Of a DNA stretch of 19,101 bases, positions 7,011 through 15,099 are shown in pieces. A program made the position numbers and the translations under genes. The stretch's first letter is position 1. Every line of letters begins with the position of its first letter. Origin of the DNA: CAYYOS01 sp964473355 (GTDB lineage Bacteria > Pseudomonadota > Gammaproteobacteria > Burkholderiales > REEB80); contig CAYYOS010000031.1 of assembly GCA_964473355.1 (NCBI GenBank), positions 1 through 19,101 of the forward strand. Direction: 5' to 3'. A model generated the notes under the pieces. The model was given only the letters and a program-made list of their open reading frames with translations. It was not told the origin of the DNA and searched no databases.

Positions 7011-8522
7011 ATGAACACCGATTATCTCGAAAAAATCCGCAGTGCCCGCGTTTATGACGTGGCCGTAAAAAGCCCCTTAGACTTCGCCCCAAATCTATCC
7101 CGGCGCCTGGAAAATGACCTCCTTTTGAAGCGCGAGGATGTCCAGGGTATCTTCTCGTTTAAACTGCGCGGCGCCTATAACAAAATGGCGAATCTTGAAC
7201 CGCCACTGCTCGCACGTGGCGTCATTGCGGCCTCCGCTGGCAATCATGCCCAGGGTGTGGCGCTCAGCGCCAAGCGTTTAGGCGTCAAGGCTACTATCGT
7301 TATGCCGGCCACTACCCCAGACATTAAAGTTGCTGCGGTCAGAAGTTTAGGTGCCACGGTGGTATTGCATGGCGATTCCTATGATGAGGCCTATAACCAT
7401 GCCGTGAGTTTGGAGCAACAACAGGGCCTGACTTTTGTTCATCCCTACGATGATCCTCAAGTGATTGCCGGGCAGGGCACCATCGGCATGGAAATACTAG
7501 AACAATATCCTTCACCTATCCACGCGATTTTTGTACCGGTGGGCGGCGGCGGCTTAATCGCCGGGGTTGCCGCATTTGTTAAATCGGTGCGCCCAGAAAC
7601 CAAAATTATTGGTGTTGAGCCTACCGATGCCAACGCCATGTACTTGTCGCTGCAGGCGGGAAGGCGCGTTACCTTGCCTCAGGTGGGTCTCTTTGCCGAT
7701 GGCGTGGCCGTGAAGCAAGTGGGTGAGGAGCCTTTTCGCTTGTGCCAACAATTTGTCGACGAAATTATTCTGGTTGACGCGGATGCAATTTGCGCCGCCA
7801 TAAAGGATGTGTTTGAAGATACCCGTTCCATATTAGAGCCCGCCGGCGCGTTGAGCGTGGCGGGCGCCAAAGCGTATGTGGCGCGGGAGGGCATCAAGGG
7901 TCAGCAGTTAATCGCCGTCGCCAGCGGTGCAAACATGAACTTCGATCGTCTGCGGCATATTGCCGAGCGTGCCGAACTAGGCGAAAACCGTGAGGCAATC
8001 CTGGCTGTCACCATCTCTGAGAAGCCCGGCAGCTTTAAGGCGTTCTGTGCGTTGCTAGGCCATCATAGTATTACTGAATTTAATTATCGTTACGCCGATC
8101 CGAAAAACGCCCATGTATTTGTCGGTATTCAAGTTCAAAACCGGGAAGAAATCGCGACCCTCATCACTCTGTTAGAACAAAATGGTTTAAAGGCGAGTGA
8201 TCTTACGCATAACGAGATGGCTAAATTGCACGTTCGACATTTGGTTGGTGGCCGCGCCCCGCAAGCCGAACACGAGACCCTCTATCGATTCGAATTTCCC
8301 GAGCGCCCCGGCGCACTGTTAAAATTTTTAAATAGCATGAGCCACAACTGGAACATCAGCCTGTTCCACTATCGAAATCATGGTACGGATTATGGCAGGG
8401 TGCTAGTTGGCCTACAGGTACCGCCGCAAGATAAGTCGGCGTTCGCCAAATTCTTGGATAATTTGGGCTACGCTTATTGCGATGAGAGCGAGAATCTGGC
8501 GTACACACTTTTCTTAGGATAA
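7011..8522 (+). CDS. ilvA: Threonine ammonia-lyase (biosynthetic threonine deaminase)
   Basis: IlvA converts threonine to 2-oxobutanoate and ammonia, the first step of isoleucine synthesis, using PLP. From the ATG at 7011 the protein is 503 aa, the long allosteric form. PLP-binding Lys51 lies in SFKLRGAY (49-56). SAGNHAQG is at 75-82 and the phosphate-binding GGGGLIAG at 178-185. Two ACT-like regulatory units fill about residues 325-405 and 420-503, where isoleucine and valine would act; each carries the EKPGSF or ERPGAL signature. The frame stays open back to a TTG at 6987, but the family begins close to MNTDYLEKIRSARVYDVAV, so 7011 is preferred. Neither start has a clear Shine-Dalgarno. It is followed three bases later by slt and is divergent from ppx. 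Confidence 0.95.
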   Translation: MNTDYLEKIRSARVYDVAVKSPLDFAPNLSRRLENDLLLKREDVQGIFSFKLRGAYNKMANLEPPLLARGVIAASAGNHAQGVALSAKRLGVKATIVMPATTPDIKVAAVRSLGATVVLHGDSYDEAYNHAVSLEQQQGLTFVHPYDDPQVIAGQGTIGMEILEQYPSPIHAIFVPVGGGGLIAGVAAFVKSVRPETKIIGVEPTDANAMYLSLQAGRRVTLPQVGLFADGVAVKQVGEEPFRLCQQFVDEIILVDADAICAAIKDVFEDTRSILEPAGALSVAGAKAYVAREGIKGQQLIAVASGANMNFDRLRHIAERAELGENREAILAVTISEKPGSFKAFCALLGHHSITEFNYRYADPKNAHVFVGIQVQNREEIATLITLLEQNGLKASDLTHNEMAKLHVRHLVGGRAPQAEHETLYRFEFPERPGALLKFLNSMSHNWNISLFHYRNHGTDYGRVLVGLQVPPQDKSAFAKFLDNLGYAYCDESENLAYTLFLG

Positions 8523-8525
8523 GGC

Positions 8526-10442
8526 ATGACACGCTTCATTTTTATTATTGCAATCTTCTATAGTGCGGTGCTATGTGCCGCGCCGGAGGATGATTTTTTA
8601 GCGGCGCGGGATGCCTATAATGCGCGCGATAAAGACCGTTTGGCCCAGCATATTGCGCGTCTTGATGATTATATCTTGCAGCCCTATGCAGTTTTTTGGC
8701 AACTACTGCTAAACCTGGAAGAAGCACCGGCTGAACGGATTAAAAATTTTATCGAGCGCCATGCGGAGCTGCCGATCTCCGAAAAGCTCCGTCTAGATTG
8801 GTTAAAATATTTGGGGAAAACTAAACAATGGGAGTTATTTCTAGCGGAATACGATGGCCGGGCCAGCGAAGAAATTGATCTGCAGTGCTATGCCCAAGAG
8901 GCGGTGCTAAGTTCAAAACCTAAAGAGGCCGCTGCTGCCGCAAAAGCCATTTGGCTGTTTAGCGCGGATTTACCGGCATCATGCTTATCCCTTTTTGATG
9001 CACTGCATGAGCAAGAGCTCTTAGCCGCCGATGATGTTTGGCTACGCTTGCGCCGCATGGCCGAGGTGGGTAATGTTAATAATGCCAAACGCTACGCTCA
9101 GTATTTGCCCAATGATGCGCGAAACGACTATTTAGTTTGGCTGGGACGCGCGCTGAATAAATTTCCCCAAGAGCTGCAGAGTCGAGCGCAGCGCGAAGCA
9201 TTTTTCTTCCCGCTATTGCGCTTAGCGCGAGAAGATCCGCATAAAACAAACATTTACTGGAACCGAAGTAAGTCGAGTTTTAATGAGCGGGATCAAGCGT
9301 ACGGGTGGGGTCAGCTTGCAACCATCGCCGCGCGTAAGCACGATCCCATCGCGCTGGCGTGGTTTCGCGCAGCCGAGAAGGTGACTTTGGACGACGCGCA
9401 GCTAGCCTGGAAAACCCGGGCAGCGCTGCGTGCCTTGGATTGGGATACAGTGTTAGAGGCGATAGCCGATATGACGCCCGCCGCGCAAGCCAAGCCCGCG
9501 TGGCAATATTGGAAGGGGCGCGCGTTAAAAACATTGGGCCGACAGTCGGAGGCAAATGAACACTTGGTTGCACTCTCGCGGCAATTTAATTTTTATGGGC
9601 AGTTAGCAAGCGAAGAGCTGGGCACGTTTATAGGCAATGCGCCGGTTACCTATCGTCCTTTAGAGGAAGAAATCTCCACCGTGCGCGCGCTGCCGGCGGC
9701 ACAACGTGCGCTGCTCTTGTATCGCCTGGAGATGCGCACCGAGGCGAATCGCGAATGGGCGTGGTTGGTTAAAAATTTAAACGACAAACAATTACTCGCC
9801 GCCGCGGAAGTGGCGCGCCGCTCTGATTGGATAGATCGCGCGATTTATACCGCCGATAAAACCGTGGCTATGCACGATTTCGGTTTACGCTACCCCACGC
9901 CCCACCGGGATTTAATGCAAGCCGCGGCCCGCCAAACTCAGTTAGACGAAGCGTGGATGTACGGTCTTATTCGCCAAGAAAGCCGTTTTATGACGCATGC
10001 CCGCTCGGTGGTAGGCGCCTCCGGTTTGATGCAGTTAATGCCCGCGACAGCGCTCTGGATTGCCAAACGCATACGTTTTGCAAGCTTTCGCCCGGCCCTG
10101 ATTAATCAACCGGATATCAATGTTCTACTGGGTAGCAGCTATCTGAAATACGTACTAGATTCCAATCGGGGCGACGCGATTCTTGCCACTGCCGCTTATA
10201 ACGCCGGACCCCAGCGCGCCAAAAGATGGCAGGATACCAAGCCTTTGGAAGGCGCGATTTATATAGAAAGCATCCCGTTTACAGAAACCCGAGAATACGT
10301 GCAAAAAGTGATGAGCAATACCATTTACTACACGGCGCGCTTAGGGCTGCCGGTGCGTTCACTCAAACAGAGACTAGGCACCATTCCAGCCAAAGGTAGT
10401 GCGCTACAGGATGAAGCATCCACGGAGGCGACTGAACAATAA
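8526..10442 (+). CDS. slt: Soluble lytic murein transglycosylase (Slt70-like)
   Basis: This periplasmic enzyme cleaves the MurNAc-GlcNAc bond of peptidoglycan, leaving 1,6-anhydro-muramyl ends. It is 638 aa, close to Slt70. The N-terminus is a signal peptide (hydrophobic stretch to VLCAAPED); the residue before Cys is Leu, so it is not a lipobox. Residues 25-450 form the helical superhelix of TPR-like repeats (the U and L domains). The C-terminal catalytic domain begins near 470. The catalytic Glu is residue 485 in IRQESRF, followed by GASGLMQLMP from about 497, ATAAYNAGP near 555-562, and FTETREYVQKVMSN. The start is ATG three bases after the ilvA stop, with AGGATAAGG just before it. The stop overlaps the next gene by one base (TAATG), suggesting translational coupling. 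Confidence 0.93.
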   Translation: MTRFIFIIAIFYSAVLCAAPEDDFLAARDAYNARDKDRLAQHIARLDDYILQPYAVFWQLLLNLEEAPAERIKNFIERHAELPISEKLRLDWLKYLGKTKQWELFLAEYDGRASEEIDLQCYAQEAVLSSKPKEAAAAAKAIWLFSADLPASCLSLFDALHEQELLAADDVWLRLRRMAEVGNVNNAKRYAQYLPNDARNDYLVWLGRALNKFPQELQSRAQREAFFFPLLRLAREDPHKTNIYWNRSKSSFNERDQAYGWGQLATIAARKHDPIALAWFRAAEKVTLDDAQLAWKTRAALRALDWDTVLEAIADMTPAAQAKPAWQYWKGRALKTLGRQSEANEHLVALSRQFNFYGQLASEELGTFIGNAPVTYRPLEEEISTVRALPAAQRALLLYRLEMRTEANREWAWLVKNLNDKQLLAAAEVARRSDWIDRAIYTADKTVAMHDFGLRYPTPHRDLMQAAARQTQLDEAWMYGLIRQESRFMTHARSVVGASGLMQLMPATALWIAKRIRFASFRPALINQPDINVLLGSSYLKYVLDSNRGDAILATAAYNAGPQRAKRWQDTKPLEGAIYIESIPFTETREYVQKVMSNTIYYTARLGLPVRSLKQRLGTIPAKGSALQDEASTEATEQ

Positions 10443-11380
10443 TGGCTATGACCAATATTTGCATCTTAGGGGGTACCGGCTTTGTCGGTAATCATTTAGT
10501 CCGTGCCCTTGCTGCGCAGGACTGCCAAGTTAAAGTATTGACGCGACGGCGCGAGCGCAGTAAAGCGTTGTTGGTTCTTCCCGGCGTAAGCATAGAAGAA
10601 GCCAATATTTTTGAGCTAGCAGAGTTGCAACAACACTTTTTCGGCATGCATGCGGTGATAAACCTTGTGGGTATTTTGCATGAGTCTCGCCACCAGTCTT
10701 TCCGGGCCGTGCATGTGGAACTGCCGCAAAAAATCGCGGCGGCGGCGGCTAAAAGCCACGTGCCGCGCCTGTTACATATGAGTGCTTTAGGCGCAAGTAC
10801 GGATGCCCCCAGTGCCTATCTGCGGTCAAAGGCGGAAGGCGAGGCAGCGGTTTTAGCCGCGCAGACTGCCAATCTCAACGTAACGGTTTTTCGTCCGTCG
10901 GTAATTTTTGGGCCGGGGGATAATTTTATTAACCTCTTTGCGCGTTTAGTAAAATGGTTTCCGGTGATTCCTTTGGGTTCCGCCAATGCGAAATTTCAAC
11001 CCGTGTATGTGGCGGATGTAGTAGCGGCATTCGTAAAAAGCCTGTCAGACAGAAATGTTTTCGGGAAAAGCCTAGAGCTTTGTGGCCCTAAAGTTTATAC
11101 GCTGAAAGAATTGTTAGAATTTGTTGCCTCCAGCTTAGGCTTGCAGCGCCGGATTATTCCGCTTAGCCCAAAATTATCTTATGCGCAGGCTACCGTCTTT
11201 GAATTCCTTCCCGGGAAATTGTTATCCCGGGACAATCTGTTATCCATGCAAACTGCCAATACTTGTAGCGCGGCGCTGCCGTTTAACCTAGAGCCTACTG
11301 CGCTGGAAGCCGTCGCACCTTTTTATTTAACTTCTGCGCGCCTGCAGACCGACGTTTTTCGTGGCGGTGCGGGCCGGTGA
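10442..11380 (+). CDS. Atypical SDR, complex I NDUFA9-subunit-like NAD(P)-binding protein
   Basis: This is a 312-aa Rossmann-fold protein of the atypical short-chain dehydrogenase family that includes the NDUFA9 subunit of complex I. The dinucleotide loop GGTGFVG is at residues 10-16. VINLVGIL lies near 74-81. The YxxxK pair appears as YLRSK, followed by AEGE. RPSVIFGPGDNFI and PVYVADV are usual for this group. There is no signal peptide or membrane segment. The ATG overlaps the slt stop by one base; an alternative ATG lies two codons on. Bacterial members are commonly found beside cca or slt, far from nuo genes, and their substrate is unknown. A role in complex I assembly or quinone chemistry is only suggested by family names. 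No other nuo gene is seen here. Confidence 0.85.
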   Translation: MAMTNICILGGTGFVGNHLVRALAAQDCQVKVLTRRRERSKALLVLPGVSIEEANIFELAELQQHFFGMHAVINLVGILHESRHQSFRAVHVELPQKIAAAAAKSHVPRLLHMSALGASTDAPSAYLRSKAEGEAAVLAAQTANLNVTVFRPSVIFGPGDNFINLFARLVKWFPVIPLGSANAKFQPVYVADVVAAFVKSLSDRNVFGKSLELCGPKVYTLKELLEFVASSLGLQRRIIPLSPKLSYAQATVFEFLPGKLLSRDNLLSMQTANTCSAALPFNLEPTALEAVAPFYLTSARLQTDVFRGGAGR

Positions 11381-11392
11381 CCATTAAATAGC

Positions 11393-12619
11393 ATGGAGAT
11401 TTTCGCGGTTGGCGGTTCTGTGCGCGACGAACTCTTAGGCTTGCCGGTTAAAGACCGGGATTACGTGGTGGTGGGCAGCAGTCCGGAAGAGATGACGGCG
11501 TTGGGTTTTAAGGCGGTGGGCAAAGACTTTCCGGTGTTTTTGCATCCGACCACCCATGAAGAATATGCGTTAGCCCGTACCGAACGTAAAACCGCAAAGG
11601 GCTATAAGGGCTTTCAAGTTTATGCCGCGCCGGATGTCAGCCTCGAAGACGACTTGGCGCGTCGTGACCTCACAATTAACGCGATGGCGCGCGACGCGAA
11701 TGGCCAATTGATTGATCCCTACCATGGCGCGCAAGATTTGCAGCAAGGCATACTGCGCCATGTGAGCCCCGCGTTTGCGGAAGACCCGGTACGCATTTTA
11801 CGTATCGCCCGTTTTGCCGCGCGCTTTAACTTTACGGTCGCCCCTGAAACATTAGCGTTAATGCGTGAGATGCATGCCCGAGGCGAGGTGGACGCCTTGG
11901 TCGCCGAACGTGTTTGGCAAGAGCTTGCTAAAGGCCTCATGGAAAAAACGCCATCGCGTATGTTTGAGATCCTGCGCTTAGCCGAGGCGCTACAAAAAAT
12001 TCTGCCGGAAGTCGATGCCTTGTTTGGTGTGCCACAGCCAGAAGCGTATCATCCAGAAATCGATACCGGCATTCATGTGATGATGGTGATAGATTTTGCG
12101 GCACGGCAAAACTTTTCCTTACCTGTGCGCTTTGCAGCGTTGACGCATGATTTGGGGAAAGGCACGACGCCGGCGGCGGAATGGCCGAAACATATCGCTC
12201 ACGAGTCACGTAGCGTGGAATTGGTAAAATCCTTATGCAAGCGTTTGCGTGTACCGAGTGATTGCCGGGAACTCGCGCTGATCACCGCGCGCTACCATGG
12301 CGAAGCCCATCACGCTTTAGAGCTGCGCCCCCAGACGCTGTTAAAACTTTTAAAAGGTACCGACGCAATTCGCCAACCGCAACGCTTCGAGCAATTTCTA
12401 CAGGCCTGCGAAGCCGACTCCCGCGGCCGCAAGGGCTATGAAGAACGGGAGTACGTGCAGGCAAAATATTTAAAAGAAGCCTTAAACGCCGCTTTAAATA
12501 TAAACAGCGCGGCCATAGCGGCAACAGAAACGGATCCGGCAAAAATCGGCGACGCGGTGAGCGCCGCGCGCTTAAAGGAAATTAAGAGGTGGGCGAAAAC
12601 TAAAGTGCAGGATCATTAA
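11393..12619 (+). CDS. cca: Multifunctional CCA protein (tRNA nucleotidyltransferase with HD domain)
   Basis: Cca adds or repairs the 3' CCA end of tRNAs without a nucleic acid template. The C-terminal HD domain of this long form has phosphatase and 2',3'-cyclic phosphodiesterase activity. The 408 aa match the 412-aa E. coli enzyme closely in order and spacing. GGSVRD is at residues 7-12 and metal-binding Asp21 and Asp23 are in DRDYVVV. The conserved RRDLTINAMA is at 90-99, HPEIDTGIH at 220-228 and the HD motif THDLGKG at 251-257. The ATG lies 12 bp after the SDR stop. The ribosome site is poor (GGTGA), so coupling to the upstream gene is likely. The stop codon shares the bases TTAA with the stop of the convergent gpsA. 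Confidence 0.96.
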   Translation: MEIFAVGGSVRDELLGLPVKDRDYVVVGSSPEEMTALGFKAVGKDFPVFLHPTTHEEYALARTERKTAKGYKGFQVYAAPDVSLEDDLARRDLTINAMARDANGQLIDPYHGAQDLQQGILRHVSPAFAEDPVRILRIARFAARFNFTVAPETLALMREMHARGEVDALVAERVWQELAKGLMEKTPSRMFEILRLAEALQKILPEVDALFGVPQPEAYHPEIDTGIHVMMVIDFAARQNFSLPVRFAALTHDLGKGTTPAAEWPKHIAHESRSVELVKSLCKRLRVPSDCRELALITARYHGEAHHALELRPQTLLKLLKGTDAIRQPQRFEQFLQACEADSRGRKGYEEREYVQAKYLKEALNAALNINSAAIAATETDPAKIGDAVSAARLKEIKRWAKTKVQDH

Positions 12620-13599
12620 GCTTCCGCCTTCGACACCCGGTTCAACAAACCTTCTACCGCTAGCTTAGGTTCCAGCCCTTCAAATAATACCTGGCACACC
12701 GCTTGGGTGATGGGCATATCTACCCCCTGGGCTTGCGCGAGGCGCAGCACGGCTTTAGCGCTGTTTACGCCTTCTGCCGTGTGCCCTAAGTTTGCCAGGA
12801 TGTCGGCAAGCGATTGGCCTTCCGCCAGCAATATCCCCACGCGGCGGTTACGTGACAAATCTCCGGTTGCGGTTAAAATTAAATCGCCGGCGCCGGCTAA
12901 TCCCATAAAGGTCTCGCGCCTGCCGCCCAACTTTTCTCCTAAGCGTATGATTTCCGCTAAACCGCGGGTGATCAGCGCCGCACGGGCGTTGTGGCCAAAA
13001 CGCATACCGTCGGAAATGCCTGCAGCAATGGCCATCACATTTTTTACGGCACCGCCGAGTTCCACGCCGATAACGTCATCGTTGCTGTATACGCGTAAGC
13101 GGTTGCTATGCAGTCTCGCAATAGCTGCCTCGACACACGCTGGATGGTTAGAGGCCAATGTAATAGCCGTGGGTAAACCTCGCGCTACCTCTAGGGCGAA
13201 GCTTGGGCCGGATAACACGCCGCAGGGAATACCCGGTATCAGCTCCTCGGCGACAATTTGATGAGGAAGTTTGGCGCTGTCGCTTTCAAAACCTTTGCAG
13301 GCCCAAACAATAGGAATGCGCACTTTGTGCTGCGCTAGCGATTTTATTACGGCGCGAAACCCATGAGTGGGCACGGTGACTATGATTAAGTTGACACCCA
13401 GTAATGCCGCATCCAGTTCAGTGTAGAAACGTATGGCAGGTGCTAATGTTACTTGCGGTAAGTAGCGCTTGTTTTCCCGCGAAGCGTGCAAAGCCGAGGC
13501 CAAGTCTGGGGAGCGCATCCACAGGTTTACCGTATGGCGTTGCGCTAAGCTTACGGCCAGTGCGGTACCCCAAGCACCGGCGCCAAGTATGGCTATCAC
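12616..13599 (-). CDS. gpsA: Glycerol-3-phosphate dehydrogenase [NAD(P)+]
   Basis: GpsA reduces dihydroxyacetone phosphate to sn-glycerol 3-phosphate, the backbone precursor of phospholipids, in the cytoplasm. The 327-aa chain has the N-terminal Rossmann loop GAGAWG at residues 6-11. GPSFALEVA starts at 131. The catalytic Lys is 186 in LGGAVKNVMAIAAGI. The C-terminal substrate-binding segment GLAGAGDLILTATGDLSRN starts near 233; most homologues read TCTS where this has TATG. The start must be the GTG at 13599: the codon before it is an in-frame TAA and no other start precedes the nucleotide-binding loop. The ribosome site is weak. It is separated from the secB operon by the repeat at 13700-13959, so it probably has its own promoter, though I see no convincing one. 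Confidence 0.95.
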   Translation of the reverse strand: MIAILGAGAWGTALAVSLAQRHTVNLWMRSPDLASALHASRENKRYLPQVTLAPAIRFYTELDAALLGVNLIIVTVPTHGFRAVIKSLAQHKVRIPIVWACKGFESDSAKLPHQIVAEELIPGIPCGVLSGPSFALEVARGLPTAITLASNHPACVEAAIARLHSNRLRVYSNDDVIGVELGGAVKNVMAIAAGISDGMRFGHNARAALITRGLAEIIRLGEKLGGRRETFMGLAGAGDLILTATGDLSRNRRVGILLAEGQSLADILANLGHTAEGVNSAKAVLRLAQAQGVDMPITQAVCQVLFEGLEPKLAVEGLLNRVSKAEA

Positions 13600-13699
13600 T
13601 TAGCTGTCATTCCAGCGAATGCACGAATGTTGTTCTCCCGGCAATTTGGTTGGCTTTAGGTTAGTCCCTCTTGATACGCTCATCGCTTCAAACCGCTTC

Positions 13700-13959
13700 C
13701 GTCATTCCCGCGAGAAGCGGGAATCTAGGCTTTAATATCAATTGTCGGGGGTAGCCCGACACCTAATCACTTTCTCTTGTTTGGCCAAAAGAAAGTAACC
13801 CAAGAAAAGGCCACCCTCCCCATCACGCTATGTTTTGTTCCCGCTCACCAAGCCAGGCGGCTGCGCAACTTAACCTCGGCGCTACGCACCTCGGGATTCG
13901 AGCAGTGCTCGCCGAGTTCTCCTGGCTTGATTGCGCTGCTCGGCGGTGGGGAAAGGGTC
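13700..13959 (-). repeat. Dispersed hairpin-rich repeat, copy 2 (short form, inverted)
   Basis: This is the reverse-complement counterpart of 773-1191, lacking about 130 bp of internal sequence. It keeps the ATTCCCGC/GCGGGAAT hairpin (13704-13711 and 13717-13724) and the TGTCGGG/CCCGACA hairpin (13743-13749 and 13755-13761). It also keeps the blocks AAGAAAGTAACCCAAGAAAA, GGCCACCCTCCCCAT, AGCCAGGCGGCTGCGCAACT, CCTCGGGATTCGAGC and GCGCTGCTCGGCGGTGGGG. It lies upstream of gpsA, as copy 1 lies downstream of phoU, so the two copies face each other across 12.5 kb. Open frames through it are not conserved in copy 1. Bases 13600-13699, between gpsA and the repeat, hold no gene or promoter that I can support. 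Confidence 0.85.
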
Positions 13960-13975
13960 GCTTTAAATCCGAAAT

Positions 13976-14084
13976 CAAAAGGCAAAAATTAAAAAGCAAA
14001 AATCAACAAAAGGCAAAGTCGGCAATGCGATATCCCGGGTTCCGGGTTTAATTTTGATTTTTGCTTTTTAATTTTTGCCTTTTG
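13976..14084. repeat. 31-bp perfect inverted repeat with 47-nt loop
   Basis: Bases 13976-14006 are the exact reverse complement of 14054-14084. The arms are AT-rich and built from near-repeating units (AAAAGGCAAAAATT, AAAAAGCAAAAATC); a third partial unit, ACAAAAGGCAAAG, starts the loop at 14007. The loop also contains the related pair CCCGGGTTCCGGG. It lies 16 bp past the stop of the SH3 gene and adjoins repeat copy 2. As RNA it would form a very long stem at the 3' end of the secB operon and may end or stabilise that transcript. It lacks the GC-stem-plus-U-tract form of a standard terminator. It is not coding. Confidence 0.85.
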
Positions 14085-14099
14085 CCTTCTTCTTCCCGA

Positions 14100-14540
14100 C
14101 TAAGCGCCCCAAACCTGGCCGATCGGCACAAAGCCTGTTTGGCCATCGGGATGGCGCACTTTTAGCCAGCCGTCTCCGGTGTATTCCAGTAGTTCCAAGA
14201 GCACATTTTTTTCCGCACGAAATAGTAAGGGCGAATTGGCCTCAGGCGTGCGTCTAATTTCCGCTACCGGCGTGGCAATCAGTACCATGCGCTTATCGGC
14301 AAGATTTTTCTTCTCAATCCAAGCTAGCGTGCCGGAAATATCGCGTACTTTTACCCATTCGCCGAGGCTGACGATTATGGCCAGCGGATAGTTCTTACCT
14401 AATACAAAAAGTGGTTTAGCACGCTCAGACGGGGCATCGTACAAAATTGCGTGTTTGCCAGAAACAGTCCGGTAGTCCAGTGCATAGGCGGGCAGCGCCA
14501 CCAAACTCCAGACTACCATCCACAAGGCGCGGCCGATCAT
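14100..14540 (-). CDS. Secreted SH3-domain-like protein
   Basis: This is a 146-aa exported protein. A signal peptide covers about residues 1-20 (hydrophobic core MVVWSLVALP, likely cut after AYA). The rest holds bacterial SH3-like beta-barrel units at about residues 25-80 and 85-143, with typical signatures GEWVKVRD and GDGWLKVRHPDGQTGFVP. Such domains usually bind peptidoglycan or peptide ligands in the periplasm. The exact partner is unknown. Only three bases separate the secB stop from its ATG, so it is very likely translated from the secB message. Linkage to secB suggests expression together with export but does not prove a role in it. It is the last gene before the long palindrome at 13976-14084. 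Confidence 0.8.
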   Translation of the reverse strand: MIGRALWMVVWSLVALPAYALDYRTVSGKHAILYDAPSERAKPLFVLGKNYPLAIIVSLGEWVKVRDISGTLAWIEKKNLADKRMVLIATPVAEIRRTPEANSPLLFRAEKNVLLELLEYTGDGWLKVRHPDGQTGFVPIGQVWGA

Positions 14541-14543
14541 GAC

Positions 14544-15014
14544 TTAGTGAATTTCGCTAGGCGCGGTTTTCTCTGCTTCGGCCTGGGTTTGTGCTTGGTG
14601 CCAGGCTTCAAAGTTCATCGGGTTTAAAATCACCGGCGGGAACCCGGCACGCGAGACTGTTTCAGACAGCACCTCGCGAACATAGGGAAATAAAATATTG
14701 GGGCAGCTGATATTTAAGATTTGCTCCTTTTGCTCGGCCGGGATATTTCGCACTTGAAAAATTCCTGCCTGCGCGACTTCTAATAGGAACATGGTTTTGT
14801 CACCGATCTTGGCGGTAATCGTTACCGTTAACACGCTTTCATAAATACCTTCCTCGACGTTGCTATATTCCGTATGCAGTTTAACGTCAATTTCAGGTTG
14901 AGTACGCTCAAGAAAAATTTTCGGTGCATGGGGTATCTCTAAAGAGAGATCTTTGACATAAATCTTGTCAATAGAAAATACTGGGGTTTGTGCAGTTGCA
15001 ACCGGCTCAGCCAT
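14544..15014 (-). CDS. secB: Protein-export chaperone SecB
   Basis: SecB is the homotetrameric cytoplasmic chaperone that keeps precursor proteins unfolded and hands them to SecA for Sec export. The 156-aa length is typical. Family landmarks are FSIDKIYVKDLSLEIPHAPK near residues 13-32, the conserved EVAQAGIFQ, the strongly conserved CPNILFPYVREVLSE, and GGFPPVILNPMNF, here with Ala for the first Gly. The acidic C-terminal tail lacks the usual Zn-binding-site-facing basic cluster only in part and is Gln/Glu-rich. The start follows a GGGAT element four bases upstream. An 85-bp gap separates it from trxC and holds a promoter-like sequence. It is followed closely by the SH3-like gene. SecB is largely restricted to alpha-, beta- and gammaproteobacteria, which helps place the organism. 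Confidence 0.96.
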   Translation of the reverse strand: MAEPVATAQTPVFSIDKIYVKDLSLEIPHAPKIFLERTQPEIDVKLHTEYSNVEEGIYESVLTVTITAKIGDKTMFLLEVAQAGIFQVRNIPAEQKEQILNISCPNILFPYVREVLSETVSRAGFPPVILNPMNFEAWHQAQTQAEAEKTAPSEIH

Positions 15015-15043
15015 GGGGATCCCGTGAAATTAAAAAAGCTTAA

Positions 15044-15073
15044 ATTTTATCTTAAAACGCCCATGCGGGACAA
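15044..15073 (-). promoter_or_regulatory. Possible sigma-70 promoter for secB
   Basis: Read on the minus strand there is a TTGTCC -35-like hexamer (4 of 6) and a TAAAAT -10 hexamer (5 of 6), 18 bp apart. They lie in the 85-bp trxC–secB gap and end about 30 bp before the secB ATG. This would let secB and the SH3 gene be expressed apart from the upstream operon. Confidence 0.35.
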
Positions 15074-15099
15074 TTTGCGTGTGATCCTTCGACGCTCGC

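Noticed and set aside
8526..8600. Lipoprotein signal in Slt
   Set aside because: The residue before Cys is Leu (AVLC), which does not fit the lipobox; a type I signal peptide is more likely.
773..13959. Composite transposon or genomic island flanked by inverted repeats
   Set aside because: The enclosed genes are ordinary chromosomal housekeeping genes in a familiar order, with no transposase or integrase and no target-site duplication visible.
13777..14051. Open frames of 71-73 codons through repeat copy 2 and the palindrome
   Set aside because: The ends are formed by the AT-rich inverted repeat (Lys/Gln-rich tail) and the frame is not conserved in copy 1; no ribosome site.
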